Positions 6,811 to 15,558 of a stretch of DNA of 38,199 nt are shown in pieces (the first letter of the stretch is position 1; the number at the start of each line of letters is the position of its first letter). Origin of the DNA: Sedimentisphaerales bacterium (GTDB lineage: Bacteria; Planctomycetota; Phycisphaerae; Sedimentisphaerales; Anaerohalosphaeraceae); NCBI GenBank assembly GCA_016926155.1, contig JAFGPC010000002.1, forward strand, positions 1 to 38,199, read 5' to 3'. The notes beneath the pieces are model-generated. The model made no database searches and had not been told where the DNA came from. It was given only the letters and a program-made list of their open reading frames with translations. Both the position numbers and the translations under genes were made by a program.

Positions 6811-8898
6811 TTACTCGATGCACCATAATCCTACTGTTGTTCGGATGTAAAGGTGTCCATCAACAGGGGCGGGAGTTGCATAGATGCCATCGGGCAGTTT
6901 ATTTTGAGCCACCTGCCTGTAAGTCCTGTCGCAGGCTATTATGGTTGTCATGCCGGATGTGCTACAGAAATAGACGTTCTGCCCCATCACAATTGGTGAG
7001 GCAAGATATTGGCCTGGCAACTTCTCTTGCCAAAGTAAGTCGCCGGTGTCGACATCGAGGCAACTGGCATGCCCCTGATCCGATACCATAAAGATCAGCC
7101 CGTTATGCAGAACCGGCGATGGGGTTACAGGCCCCTTACTACGCATATTTGTTCTCCATATCTCCCGAGCCGTCCCACTGGTTGCCATATCCGAAATATC
7201 TACGGCGGCAATGTCGTTTCGGCTAGGCAGGAAAAGTGTGTTTTCTTTTTGTATTATGCCGGCTACGGCTTCTCCGACAAACATGCCGACCGGTTGAAAG
7301 CTCCATAATTGGCGCCCCGAATCTAGCTCAAAAGCTGCTAACTGGTTGTACTTTTTATTCCAATTCAACAGCACTTTTGTATTATGGAGATCAGCAATAA
7401 GCGGAGTGCGGTGCTCGCCGTGGATTCCTGTCCATCCGGGTAGATTCACCTTCCACAGGTGTTTCCCAGTTTCTGCGTGCAGGGCGGTTATATATGGGGC
7501 TTTTGAATTGAGGCTTGTAACGATAATGTGATCGCTATCCGCCACGAGAGAAGATCCCACACCATGGATTCCCTCGTAGGGGAGATTACAGTCAGACCAC
7601 AGTAGATTTCCCTGTATATCTGTACACATCATACCCGGTGAACCAAAATAAGCGTACACTTTTCCACGGTGGATTACGGGTGTTGGAGTAGCCGGGGAAT
7701 TGGAACTGTGGGTGGTCGCCTTGGGGCCTTCCAGTCCATTACATTGCCACTTGACAGTCCCGGTTACACGATCGACGCAAATGATCGCACGGATAAAACT
7801 TTCTTCGTTGCCCACATAATTGGCTACGAGCAGACAAAGCAAAATTAATGTTAACACACCTGGTGAGAACAGTCGATGGGGACGGACAGGAGACAATTTT
7901 TTACTGAAAACCTGTGTCAAACACCACGGCGCGATGCAGAGACAACAGCCGATTGCCAGAAGCGCTTCCCAATGCAGCCATACCCTCCAATCAATAGGCA
8001 ACCAGCCACGACGTTGCATCATTGGAACCCAATACGTTACTCCAAGGCCAAAGAATCCGCAGACAAATACAAGCATGAATGCAGCCGGCGGCAATAGAGA
8101 TTTCGTTGTTTTATCAACACTGAGCTGTTGAACACAACCATTCTTCGATTTACGGCGTCTCAAAAACGTGCCAATAAGTGTTGCCGAACCAACGCTTATC
8201 AACAGCACGATGGTGAGATACGTAGGTCGCAGATGATAACCATTGCCCCCCATAACATAGTATTCAGGCTTAGGCCTGAGCAGGATAAGGGGTACAGTGA
8301 GAATCATTGCCAGTATACCAAGAACCATCCGAAACTGTGATTTATTCGGCAGGATCGTTATAACGAGAGCAATTCCGATACCTGCCAGCATGAATGACTG
8401 CAACCATATTACATACAATGAACGATGATCTATATGTGAAATTCGCTGAGTAAGTAAAGTCAGGACGTGCAGTAACAGTCCGATCAGCATACAGAACATC
8501 AGAATTGACCTGAAATACCCGTTCCTTTTAGGAAACTCTCCGCGACAGTATCTGAAAATACAGGGAGCGCTGGATCCCATCAAGAGTAGTACCAGAGTTA
8601 AGAGAATGTACATCCCTATCAACTTGGTCTTTTGGCCGTGCGCTACAGGATATGCCGCAGTGACGATGATATTGTTATCAACTACGATAGGGGATGAGTG
8701 ACCTTGTCCCGGCAGGTCCGTCTTCCATGTCACATTGCTGTCACTGGACCATGTTACAGGACCATTCGTCTCGCTTCGGCCCTGTTTGCTGAGGCCTCGC
8801 CAGCCTGGCCAGTCCGTGTCCGTTTGCCCTGGACAGATAGTAGCAGATGCCATCAACATCGCCAGCATCACACAATACCACTTGAAAGCAGTTCTCAT
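6811..8898 (-). CDS. PQQ-like beta-propeller protein with eight-helix membrane insertion
   Basis: Start at 8898 (MRTAFKWY), because GGAGAG sits 6 bases upstream and a signal peptide ending near CPGQ follows; the longer frame to 8970 adds 24 residues with no such signal. The product (695 residues) opens like many planctomycete PQQ-propeller proteins (DWPGWRGLSKQGRS, NVTWKTDLPGQGHSSPIVV). Directly after the first blade come about 270 residues with eight hydrophobic helices (first near LIGMYILLTLVLLLMG, last near LTLILLCLLVANYVG). The propeller then resumes (IICVDRVTGTVKW) with repeated A-x-x-x-x-T-G-x-x-x-W blades to the end. An even helix count puts both propeller parts on the same, presumably periplasmic, side. 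Function unknown; PQQ binding is not assured because such repeats also occur in BamB-like scaffold proteins. Confidence 0.88.
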   Translation of the reverse strand: MRTAFKWYCVMLAMLMASATICPGQTDTDWPGWRGLSKQGRSETNGPVTWSSDSNVTWKTDLPGQGHSSPIVVDNNIIVTAAYPVAHGQKTKLIGMYILLTLVLLLMGSSAPCIFRYCRGEFPKRNGYFRSILMFCMLIGLLLHVLTLLTQRISHIDHRSLYVIWLQSFMLAGIGIALVITILPNKSQFRMVLGILAMILTVPLILLRPKPEYYVMGGNGYHLRPTYLTIVLLISVGSATLIGTFLRRRKSKNGCVQQLSVDKTTKSLLPPAAFMLVFVCGFFGLGVTYWVPMMQRRGWLPIDWRVWLHWEALLAIGCCLCIAPWCLTQVFSKKLSPVRPHRLFSPGVLTLILLCLLVANYVGNEESFIRAIICVDRVTGTVKWQCNGLEGPKATTHSSNSPATPTPVIHRGKVYAYFGSPGMMCTDIQGNLLWSDCNLPYEGIHGVGSSLVADSDHIIVTSLNSKAPYITALHAETGKHLWKVNLPGWTGIHGEHRTPLIADLHNTKVLLNWNKKYNQLAAFELDSGRQLWSFQPVGMFVGEAVAGIIQKENTLFLPSRNDIAAVDISDMATSGTAREIWRTNMRSKGPVTPSPVLHNGLIFMVSDQGHASCLDVDTGDLLWQEKLPGQYLASPIVMGQNVYFCSTSGMTTIIACDRTYRQVAQNKLPDGIYATPAPVDGHLYIRTTVGLWCIE

Positions 8899-9176
8899 GT
8901 GAATCTCTCCGTATCTGTATGCCTGAGATTTCCCACATAACTTCATAAAGGCACTTCTGTGTGCTTTCACATTATTTCTGAGACAGCCCTGCCCAACTCA
9001 GGGAAAATTATACTAAAACTACATCGAAATTTCAATGATTTTCCGAGTTATTCAGCACTCTTGGCTGATAGCCCAAAAGTACAGAGATAAAAAAAGGCAG
9101 AATCGAAATGTATTAAAGCTGATTATCCGATTGCACAAATGATTTGATGAGCTTCAGGTCATACTGGATGTATTAT

Positions 9177-10676
9177 TTACCAGAGTTTAGGTTGTGATGA
9201 AACAGCTTCTTCGGTTTTTGAGTGGGTTGCTCGTTTGACTGATTCGATGGCAATTCCACGGCCTTTCCGCCGCAGTTTCGGACATTCTCCTGTCCAGCAG
9301 TATAGACAGACCTTGTCTCGTGGCAGGCCGATAGCAGACACCATATCTTCTACTGTCTGATAGCGCAAGGTTGTTACGCCGATATCTCTGGCAATCCAGT
9401 CGATCATACGCTTGAATTTTTCACTGGTGTGGTCGATATATTGCGAAACATCCTGAACATCATGTCCTTCCAAACTTCGGATCGCCCTTCGGGCGGCTAA
9501 TTCATGGATGGATCGGGTGGAAAGGTTGAACCGACAGGGAAACATTAAGGGGGGACATGCCGGTCGGACATGGATTTCCTTGGCGCCACAATCCCAGAGC
9601 TTTTTAATCGTGAAATTTTTCAATTGCGTACCCCGTACAATCGAGTCTTCACAGACGACGATACTGTTGTTTTCAATGACTTCTTTGATGGGGATCAACT
9701 TCATCCGTGCAACCAGATCACGGGTATGCTGTGATGGCGGTGTATAACTCCGACCGTATCCGGAAGTGTATTTTACCAAGGGTCTGCGAAACGGCTTGCC
9801 GGATTGCATGGCGTATCCCAGACCATGTGCCAAACCCGAATCAGGAACGCCACAAACCAGATCGACGTGGATATCTTTATCCCGTCGTGCCAAAGATCGA
9901 CCACATCGTTCTCGTACGATTTCGGCGTTGATCCCCTCATAGTTCGATGCAGGAAAGCCGGTATAAATCCAAAGAAAAGAGCAAATCTGATTGACTTTTG
10001 TCTGGCCGGGACTGCGTTGTACAATACCGTCTTCATTCAGAAGGATAGTTTCCCCCGGTTCAACATATTTTACTACTTCGAATCCGGTATTGTGAAATGC
10101 ACATGTTTCACTGGTGATGGCCCATGCATCCTGTCTTTTCCCGATTATCAGCGGATTGTAGCCAAATCGATCACGAGCGGCATAAATTCCGGTTCGATTC
10201 AACAATAATAACGAACATGAACCTTCTATGAGATGAAACATTCGTTCAATACCGTCAACCAGATCATTGCCCTGGTTGATTAATTTGGCGACCAATTCGG
10301 TGCTATTGACTCCCTTGTGACTTACCTCACTGAAGGAGATTCCCGACTTGAGCAGGGATGCCGTCAATTCGTCTCCATTTTCTACAATACCATCCGTGGC
10401 CAGACAAAAAGGTCCGAATTTGGAATTGAGATAGATGGGTTGCTCGTCAAAAGCACTGATGACTCCAATTCCTTTGTTCCCCTGTATTCGACTGGAGTCG
10501 TCATAGAATTTGGATTTAAACTGGCTATGGCTTAGGTCGTGAATCTGCCGGATGAACTCCGTTCCGAGGATGGCCATTCCGCCGTATTGCGTACCGAGGT
10601 GAGAATGATAATCGGTTCCATAAAATAGCGTTTCGACACAATTGTCTTTTGAAACAATGCCAAAAAGACCACTCAT
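9177..10676 (-). CDS. PurF-like amidophosphoribosyltransferase paralogue lacking the catalytic cysteine
   Basis: The 499-residue protein has the PurF layout: an N-terminal Ntn-type glutaminase fold (about 1-240, with FYGTDYHSHLGTQYGG and RDRFGYNPLIIGK) and a C-terminal phosphoribosyltransferase fold (GVPDSG, and the PRPP loop VVCEDSIVRGTQL). In true PurF the residue after Met (or after a propeptide) is the nucleophile Cys; here the start reads MSGLFGIVS, so Ser takes its place and the nearest Cys is residue 13. A paralogue group with this Gly/Ser start and the same GTDYHSHLGT block occurs in other anaerobic bacteria. The C-terminus has a CLYCWTGEC cysteine cluster. AGGAGAGG lies 5 bases before the ATG. 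Glutamine-dependent PRPP amination is doubtful; an ammonia-using or regulatory role is inference. Confidence 0.88.
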   Translation of the reverse strand: MSGLFGIVSKDNCVETLFYGTDYHSHLGTQYGGMAILGTEFIRQIHDLSHSQFKSKFYDDSSRIQGNKGIGVISAFDEQPIYLNSKFGPFCLATDGIVENGDELTASLLKSGISFSEVSHKGVNSTELVAKLINQGNDLVDGIERMFHLIEGSCSLLLLNRTGIYAARDRFGYNPLIIGKRQDAWAITSETCAFHNTGFEVVKYVEPGETILLNEDGIVQRSPGQTKVNQICSFLWIYTGFPASNYEGINAEIVRERCGRSLARRDKDIHVDLVCGVPDSGLAHGLGYAMQSGKPFRRPLVKYTSGYGRSYTPPSQHTRDLVARMKLIPIKEVIENNSIVVCEDSIVRGTQLKNFTIKKLWDCGAKEIHVRPACPPLMFPCRFNLSTRSIHELAARRAIRSLEGHDVQDVSQYIDHTSEKFKRMIDWIARDIGVTTLRYQTVEDMVSAIGLPRDKVCLYCWTGECPKLRRKGRGIAIESVKRATHSKTEEAVSSQPKLW

Positions 10677-11076
10677 AGCATCCTCTCCTTGAGATTGGAT
10701 CTAGCTTAAATAGAGAAGAAGTTTCCCTAATTCCCAAACTCTTTATTCCCTCGATAAGAAGCTTAACATGTCCCATTCATTATCACAACGAGAAAAACGA
10801 TAATTCGTTACCGAAGAAGATCACAATATTTCAGGCTTTCTTGTAAAAGTTTTTAAGTGTAATTACAGTGATCCCGGTGTGTGATTTCTAACGCTTTTCA
10901 GTGTCAATCGAGATTTATAAATACTCTCTTATGTCTTATTTTATGACTCGAAAAACCAATTTGTGCTATTAATTCTAGATGTTTGTTTTTCCTGGAATTT
11001 TTTTGCCCAAATGATATATTAGATGGGTATAGATTCATAAAAACCGGTCAAGAACTATAGTAAATGGAGACTTGTG
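10677..11076. other. Divergent intergenic region
   Basis: Four hundred A+T-rich bases separate the leftward PurF-like gene from the rightward Gfo/Idh gene and must carry both promoters. I found no convincing -35/-10 pair with good spacing on either strand, and no RNA gene, repeat or riboswitch motif. GGAGA at 11066-11070 is the ribosome binding site of the next gene. Confidence 0.5.
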
Positions 11077-12420
11077 ATGAAGTTCGATCGAATCCAACGA
11101 CGTCAATTCCTAAAATCTACCGCAGTTGTTGGTATGGGTCTTACCATCCTTCCCAGCGGGATTGTAACGGGCGCCAACACTCCCAGTGACAAGCTCAATT
11201 TGGCACTGATCGGAGTATGGGGTCGGGGTTTGGCTCATATCGGCGCGATTTCCAGCGAAAATGTGGTTGCGTTATGCGATGTAGACGAAGAACATCTCGC
11301 CGAGGCATCACAGAAATTTCCCGGCGCCAAGACCTATGTCGACTGGCGAAAATGTCTCGAACAGAAGGATCTGGATGCCGTCATTTGCTGCACGACCGAT
11401 CATACCCATGCCTTTGTAGCCAATTGGGCGATGAATCGCGGCCTGCATGTATACTGTGAGAAGCCTCTTGCCAACACGGTCGAAGAGGCCCGTGTGGTTC
11501 GAGCCACATACCTTAAAAACAAGAATAAACTGGCCACCCAGGTGGGCACCCAGCGGCATGCCATTGAAAACTTTAATCGGGTTCGTGAACTGATTCTGGA
11601 TGGGGCGATTGGCGAACTCAAGCACGCCTATGCGTGGGGCAATCGTCAGCTTCGTCGGCCGGGCTACCTGCCGGCCGAGGGCACACCACCGAAAACACTG
11701 CATTACGATTTATGGATCGGTCCGGCACCATTCCATCCATACAATCCAGGTTATTTCTCCGGCGGCCCAGGCGCTAACTGTCTCCAGTGGAATATGTATT
11801 GGGATTTTGGGACCGGGCAGGTCGGGGATATGGGAAGCCATACGATGGATCTGGTCTGGAACGCTATTGACGCCGGGCTTCCCACCTCGGCGGAGGGCAA
11901 AGGAGAACCGTTCAATCCGGAGGTCTCTCCGGTCGAGTATCAGGCCACCTTTGAGCATCCTGCCAATAATTGGCGGCCGGCTATCGGTGTTTCCTGGTAT
12001 CAAGGCGGTGCGATGCCCCGATCTCCGAAGGGCTACGTAGATTTGAACAAAATAGGTCATGGCGCCATGTTCAAGGGCAGCCAAGGATTTCTTATTTCCG
12101 ATTTCGATTCTCGCCTTCTGTTGCCAATTGGTCCCAAGGCAGATATGACTTATTACAGCCGTCGTCCAAAGGAGAATATGCTGCCGGCTATCGGACATTT
12201 TCAGAAAGAATGGATCAATGCCTGTAAGGGCAATCTAAAGACCTCATGTAATTTTGATTATGGTAGTACGCTGATAGAGCAAATGCTCCTGGGACTTGTG
12301 GCTTATCGAGTGGGTGAGAAAATTCAGTACGATGGCGCTAATGGCCGGGTTACTAATAATGCAGAGGCCGATACGCTGCTCCGCCGTGAATACCGCCAGG
12401 GCTGGACACTCAACGGGTAA
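11077..12420 (+). CDS. Tat-exported Gfo/Idh/MocA family oxidoreductase
   Basis: ATG 11077 (GGAGA 6 bases upstream) is preferred to GTG 11074. The first 35 residues form a twin-arginine signal (RRQFLKSTAVVGMGLTILPSG). The Rossmann part follows: LALIGVWGRG as the nucleotide-binding turn, ALCDVD, the CEKPLAN segment carrying the family lysine (E-K-P), and QVGTQRH. The C-terminal substrate domain contains WIGPAPFHPYNP, typical of the planctomycete subgroup, and DMGSHTMD, where the family has its catalytic histidine region. Length (447) is normal. Probable NAD(P)-dependent sugar or cyclitol dehydrogenase folded in the cytoplasm and exported with its cofactor. The substrate is unknown. A second, diverged copy lies at 20181. 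Confidence 0.92.
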   Translation: MKFDRIQRRQFLKSTAVVGMGLTILPSGIVTGANTPSDKLNLALIGVWGRGLAHIGAISSENVVALCDVDEEHLAEASQKFPGAKTYVDWRKCLEQKDLDAVICCTTDHTHAFVANWAMNRGLHVYCEKPLANTVEEARVVRATYLKNKNKLATQVGTQRHAIENFNRVRELILDGAIGELKHAYAWGNRQLRRPGYLPAEGTPPKTLHYDLWIGPAPFHPYNPGYFSGGPGANCLQWNMYWDFGTGQVGDMGSHTMDLVWNAIDAGLPTSAEGKGEPFNPEVSPVEYQATFEHPANNWRPAIGVSWYQGGAMPRSPKGYVDLNKIGHGAMFKGSQGFLISDFDSRLLLPIGPKADMTYYSRRPKENMLPAIGHFQKEWINACKGNLKTSCNFDYGSTLIEQMLLGLVAYRVGEKIQYDGANGRVTNNAEADTLLRREYRQGWTLNG

Positions 12421-12553
12421 GGGAACAATACGAATACATCTGATTTGAGAAATAATAAGAATAAGCAGGGTTTGTTTAGTGCAGATTTATCCTGTCCTTT
12501 TTTTGTCCTGCGCCCTTTCATGATATTATTGTTCATGCTCTAGTGAGAGGAAC

Positions 12554-12582
12554 TTGAAATATCAACCTGTGCAGGATACCAT
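12554..12582 (+). promoter_or_regulatory. Candidate promoter of the GH172-like gene
   Basis: TTGAAA (12554-12559), a 17-base spacer and TACCAT (12577-12582) lie 67 bases before the start codon at 12650. The -35 is good and the -10 matches only 4 of 6 bases. Confidence 0.35.
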
Positions 12583-12649
12583 GTTTTCATTCAAAAGATG
12601 AGATTGTTATTATTCGGACTATGGGATGTCTAGGCAAATGGAGGAGAAT

Positions 12650-14161
12650 ATGAGTAAGTTTGTAACGTTGTGGAGTATATTGATTTTTATCCCAATGGTC
12701 AGTCTACATGCCCAGCCGGTCGGCCTTGAGTTTTATGAAAACCTTTCTTTCCTGCCCTGTCTTTATCCCAATGTAGAGTCATATTATCTTTCCAGCTATG
12801 ACCGCAGCGGAGGAAATGACGACGGATTCCGAGGAACCTATTCGCAGTTGTACATAGACGACAAAGGTGAACATGTTATTTTTGAAGCAGATGGGCCGGG
12901 ATGTATCTATAATTTCTGGTTTACCGGCTCTAATATTGCGTTGCACTGGGGAAAGATCCGATTCTACTTTGACGGTGAAAAAACACCTCGCTTTGAATGT
13001 ACGGAGAAAGAGCTTTTCAGCGGAGAGAAGAAGCCATTTCTCTATCCTTTGGCCACAGATGCATTTATATCCAGCGGTGGATTCAGTTGCAGCGCCCCGA
13101 TTCCTTTTGCGAAACACCTGAAAATCACAACAGAAAAAACGGTGGGTTTTTATAATATTTACTATCAACTCTATAAAGACAGGTCTCTGACTTCATGGAC
13201 ACCTGATCAAGAATATTCCCGGCTGATTACACTGTTTGAACGATGTGGAAGTGAACCGAAAAACTTCCCAGAAAAGGTAAAAAATATTCGAAAAGCTGTA
13301 TCCCTCGGACGTGCTTCCGGACGAGAACGCCCTCAACGAGAATTACTTTCTCTTAACCAAGCAGGGGCGGTTCAATCCATCAAGATTAATCCCCTTTATG
13401 CTCCCGATACCTATAGTTTAAACCACATATATTTACAGATTTTTTATGATGGGCAGGACAAACCGGCAGTGGATGTGCCGATCGGTCCATTCTTTGGTTC
13501 CGGATTGGGAGAAGCGAATGTACGAAGTCTTTTTGTGGGTATGTCCACTTCCGGAACCTATTATTGTTATTTGCCGATGCCATTTCGTAAGGGAATCCGT
13601 ATTATCCTTCAAAACCGAAGTCACGACAGTGGTGGAGAATTTTTCTATGAGATATGTTATACAAAAGGATTTTCAAAAGAACAAAACACGGGTATGGCAG
13701 GATATTTTGGCGTCCATTATAACACGGCATGGCCTATTGTGGAAGAAAAGGACTACATCTTGTTTGATTATAATGGCAAAGGAGCCGTTGTTGGACAGGT
13801 CATGACGGTCGAACCAGTCAAGCCGGATCGGAAACGATGGTGGGAAGGGGATATGCGAATCTATATTGATGGTGAAAAGACACCTCGATTCCACGGTACC
13901 GGTCATGAAGATGAATATCAGGGAGGGTGGTCTACTTTCTGGCTGACAAATCCTTATTCTCTACCACTGTTTGGCCAGCCCAAAACAGAAAATCTGATCG
14001 ACGTATACGGCCAAGTCAACGGCTCTACTACAGCATATCGTTTCTGGCCCGGTAAAATTCATTTCAAAAAATCGATCACAATTTCGACCGAACATGGTAA
14101 TCACAATGACACACCTGCCAATTATTCGTCGTTGGTCTATTATTACTATGATCCGGAGTAA
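12650..14161 (+). CDS. DUF2961 / GH172-type secreted glycosidase
   Basis: Start at ATG 12650 with GGAGGAG just upstream (12640-12646); the frame is open to 12626, but the shorter start gives a clean signal peptide (MSKFVTLWSILIFIPMVSLHAQ). The mature protein has the two half-domains of DUF2961: the first with SSYDRSGGNDDGF and EADGPGCIYNFWFTG, the second with YNGKGAVVGQV and FHGTGHEDEYQGGW. The second carries the acidic G-T-G-x-E-D block where family GH172 has catalytic glutamates. GH172 enzymes act on alpha-D-fructofuranosides or D-arabinofuranosides, so a furanosidase role on extracellular glycan is likely but inferred. The next gene follows after 38 bases, probably in the same operon. Confidence 0.85.
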   Translation: MSKFVTLWSILIFIPMVSLHAQPVGLEFYENLSFLPCLYPNVESYYLSSYDRSGGNDDGFRGTYSQLYIDDKGEHVIFEADGPGCIYNFWFTGSNIALHWGKIRFYFDGEKTPRFECTEKELFSGEKKPFLYPLATDAFISSGGFSCSAPIPFAKHLKITTEKTVGFYNIYYQLYKDRSLTSWTPDQEYSRLITLFERCGSEPKNFPEKVKNIRKAVSLGRASGRERPQRELLSLNQAGAVQSIKINPLYAPDTYSLNHIYLQIFYDGQDKPAVDVPIGPFFGSGLGEANVRSLFVGMSTSGTYYCYLPMPFRKGIRIILQNRSHDSGGEFFYEICYTKGFSKEQNTGMAGYFGVHYNTAWPIVEEKDYILFDYNGKGAVVGQVMTVEPVKPDRKRWWEGDMRIYIDGEKTPRFHGTGHEDEYQGGWSTFWLTNPYSLPLFGQPKTENLIDVYGQVNGSTTAYRFWPGKIHFKKSITISTEHGNHNDTPANYSSLVYYYYDPE

Positions 14162-14199
14162 AAATATCAAACCATAAAAGTAGGGTTGGGAGTTATAAA

Positions 14200-15456
14200 A
14201 TGAGTACTAAAGAACGAACGGGTTCGGTAATACATGGCGTCACTTTATTGAGTCTGGTGGGTTTAATTGGGTTTAGCGGAATGGCGCCTGCTCAAATGCG
14301 TCTGCAGGATATTATCCGGCAGGAAGGTTTTGAGTGGATGATCGGGACGTGGGAGACAGTCACTGATGATGGTCAATCCATCGAAGTGGATTATTCATGG
14401 CAACTGGATGGTTGGATGATCTCCGTTAATTTCAGCATGGGAGAGTATGCCTATCGAGGAATGATCTTTCGTGTTGAAAACAGGGATCAGGTTCTTGAAG
14501 CAGGATGCGATAACCAGGGCACTTCCGTTATGGGATCATGGGAGATTGTTGGAGATAAGGCTGTTTCCACAACAGAACGTTCGAATCAGTATGGTGAGAT
14601 GCAAACAATGGCGATAACCCATCGTAATACCGGCAACAATGCAATGCAGGTGGAGTTGTATAACGTCGAAAATGGGCAAATTGCCCCGGAGCCATGGGGT
14701 ACTATGGAATTCAAACGACGGGATATGTCTGCCAAGAAGGAGGATGGAAGGGAAAACATGTCGGTTAAAGAGGCTCCCACTGAAAACGGTTTTGCCGTCG
14801 ATTTGATTCAAAGAGCAGAAACTAAGGTGAAAATTACCATGATTGGGCATGGTACGCTGATACTGTCGTATGAGGGAAAAGTCATTCATGTGGATCCATG
14901 GAGCAGATTGGCTGATTATTCCAAAATGCCCAAAGCCGATTTGATTCTAATCACTCATGAACACCGCGATCATCTTGATCCACAAGCGGTAAAATTAATC
15001 TCAAGGGAAGGAAGCGATATTCTTCTGTCATCCTCTTGTACAGATAGTCTTTCCACCGGAATCGTGATAAAAAACGGGGACGTCAAAGAAGTACAGGGAA
15101 TACGAATCGAAGCAGTCCCAGCATACAACATTGTAAATAAACGGTCAAGCGGGGAACCTTATCATCCCAAGGGACGAGGTAATGGTTATATCTTAACCCT
15201 GGGCGAAATGCGTGTGTATATTGCCGGGGACACTGAAAATACACCGGAAATGAAGGAACTCAAAAATATTGACGTGGCATTCCTTCCGATGAATCTGCCC
15301 TATACCATGACGCCGGAGATGGTTGCCGATGCCGCCAGTGCGTTTAAGCCGAAGGTGCTTTACCCGTACCACTTCGGGCAGACGGACACGTCAAAACTGA
15401 TCGATTTACTCAAGGACTTTCAGGACATTAAGATTCGTATTCATAACATGCAATAA
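14200..15456 (+). CDS. Secreted lipocalin-like domain fused to metallo-beta-lactamase-fold hydrolase
   Basis: The 418-residue product has a hydrophobic export segment (about 10-31), then a DUF1579-like/lipocalin-like beta barrel (about 40-180, with EWMIGTWETVTDDG and YRGMIFRVENRDQVLEAG), a polar linker (SAKKEDGREN), and an UlaG-like metallo-beta-lactamase domain (about 205-418). The metal motif is ITHEHRDHLD. Further ligands are likely in YIAGDTENTPE (D) and YPYHFGQ (H). Such domains hydrolyse phosphodiester or lactone bonds; the substrate is unknown. GGGAG precedes the ATG. Close spacing to the GH172-like gene suggests co-transcription. Confidence 0.85.
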   Translation: MSTKERTGSVIHGVTLLSLVGLIGFSGMAPAQMRLQDIIRQEGFEWMIGTWETVTDDGQSIEVDYSWQLDGWMISVNFSMGEYAYRGMIFRVENRDQVLEAGCDNQGTSVMGSWEIVGDKAVSTTERSNQYGEMQTMAITHRNTGNNAMQVELYNVENGQIAPEPWGTMEFKRRDMSAKKEDGRENMSVKEAPTENGFAVDLIQRAETKVKITMIGHGTLILSYEGKVIHVDPWSRLADYSKMPKADLILITHEHRDHLDPQAVKLISREGSDILLSSSCTDSLSTGIVIKNGDVKEVQGIRIEAVPAYNIVNKRSSGEPYHPKGRGNGYILTLGEMRVYIAGDTENTPEMKELKNIDVAFLPMNLPYTMTPEMVADAASAFKPKVLYPYHFGQTDTSKLIDLLKDFQDIKIRIHNMQ

Positions 15457-15558
15457 GCCGATAGCCAACAAATAAAGTCGTAAACAGAAGAATAGGAATA
15501 AATGGCAAGAAAGCACTCTGATGGCTTAAATATATATAATCGTCATTTATGAGATGTT

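Noticed and set aside
12324-12536. 70-codon minus-strand frame behind the first Gfo/Idh gene
   Set aside because: Mostly antisense to the Gfo/Idh 3' end; composition is not protein-like.
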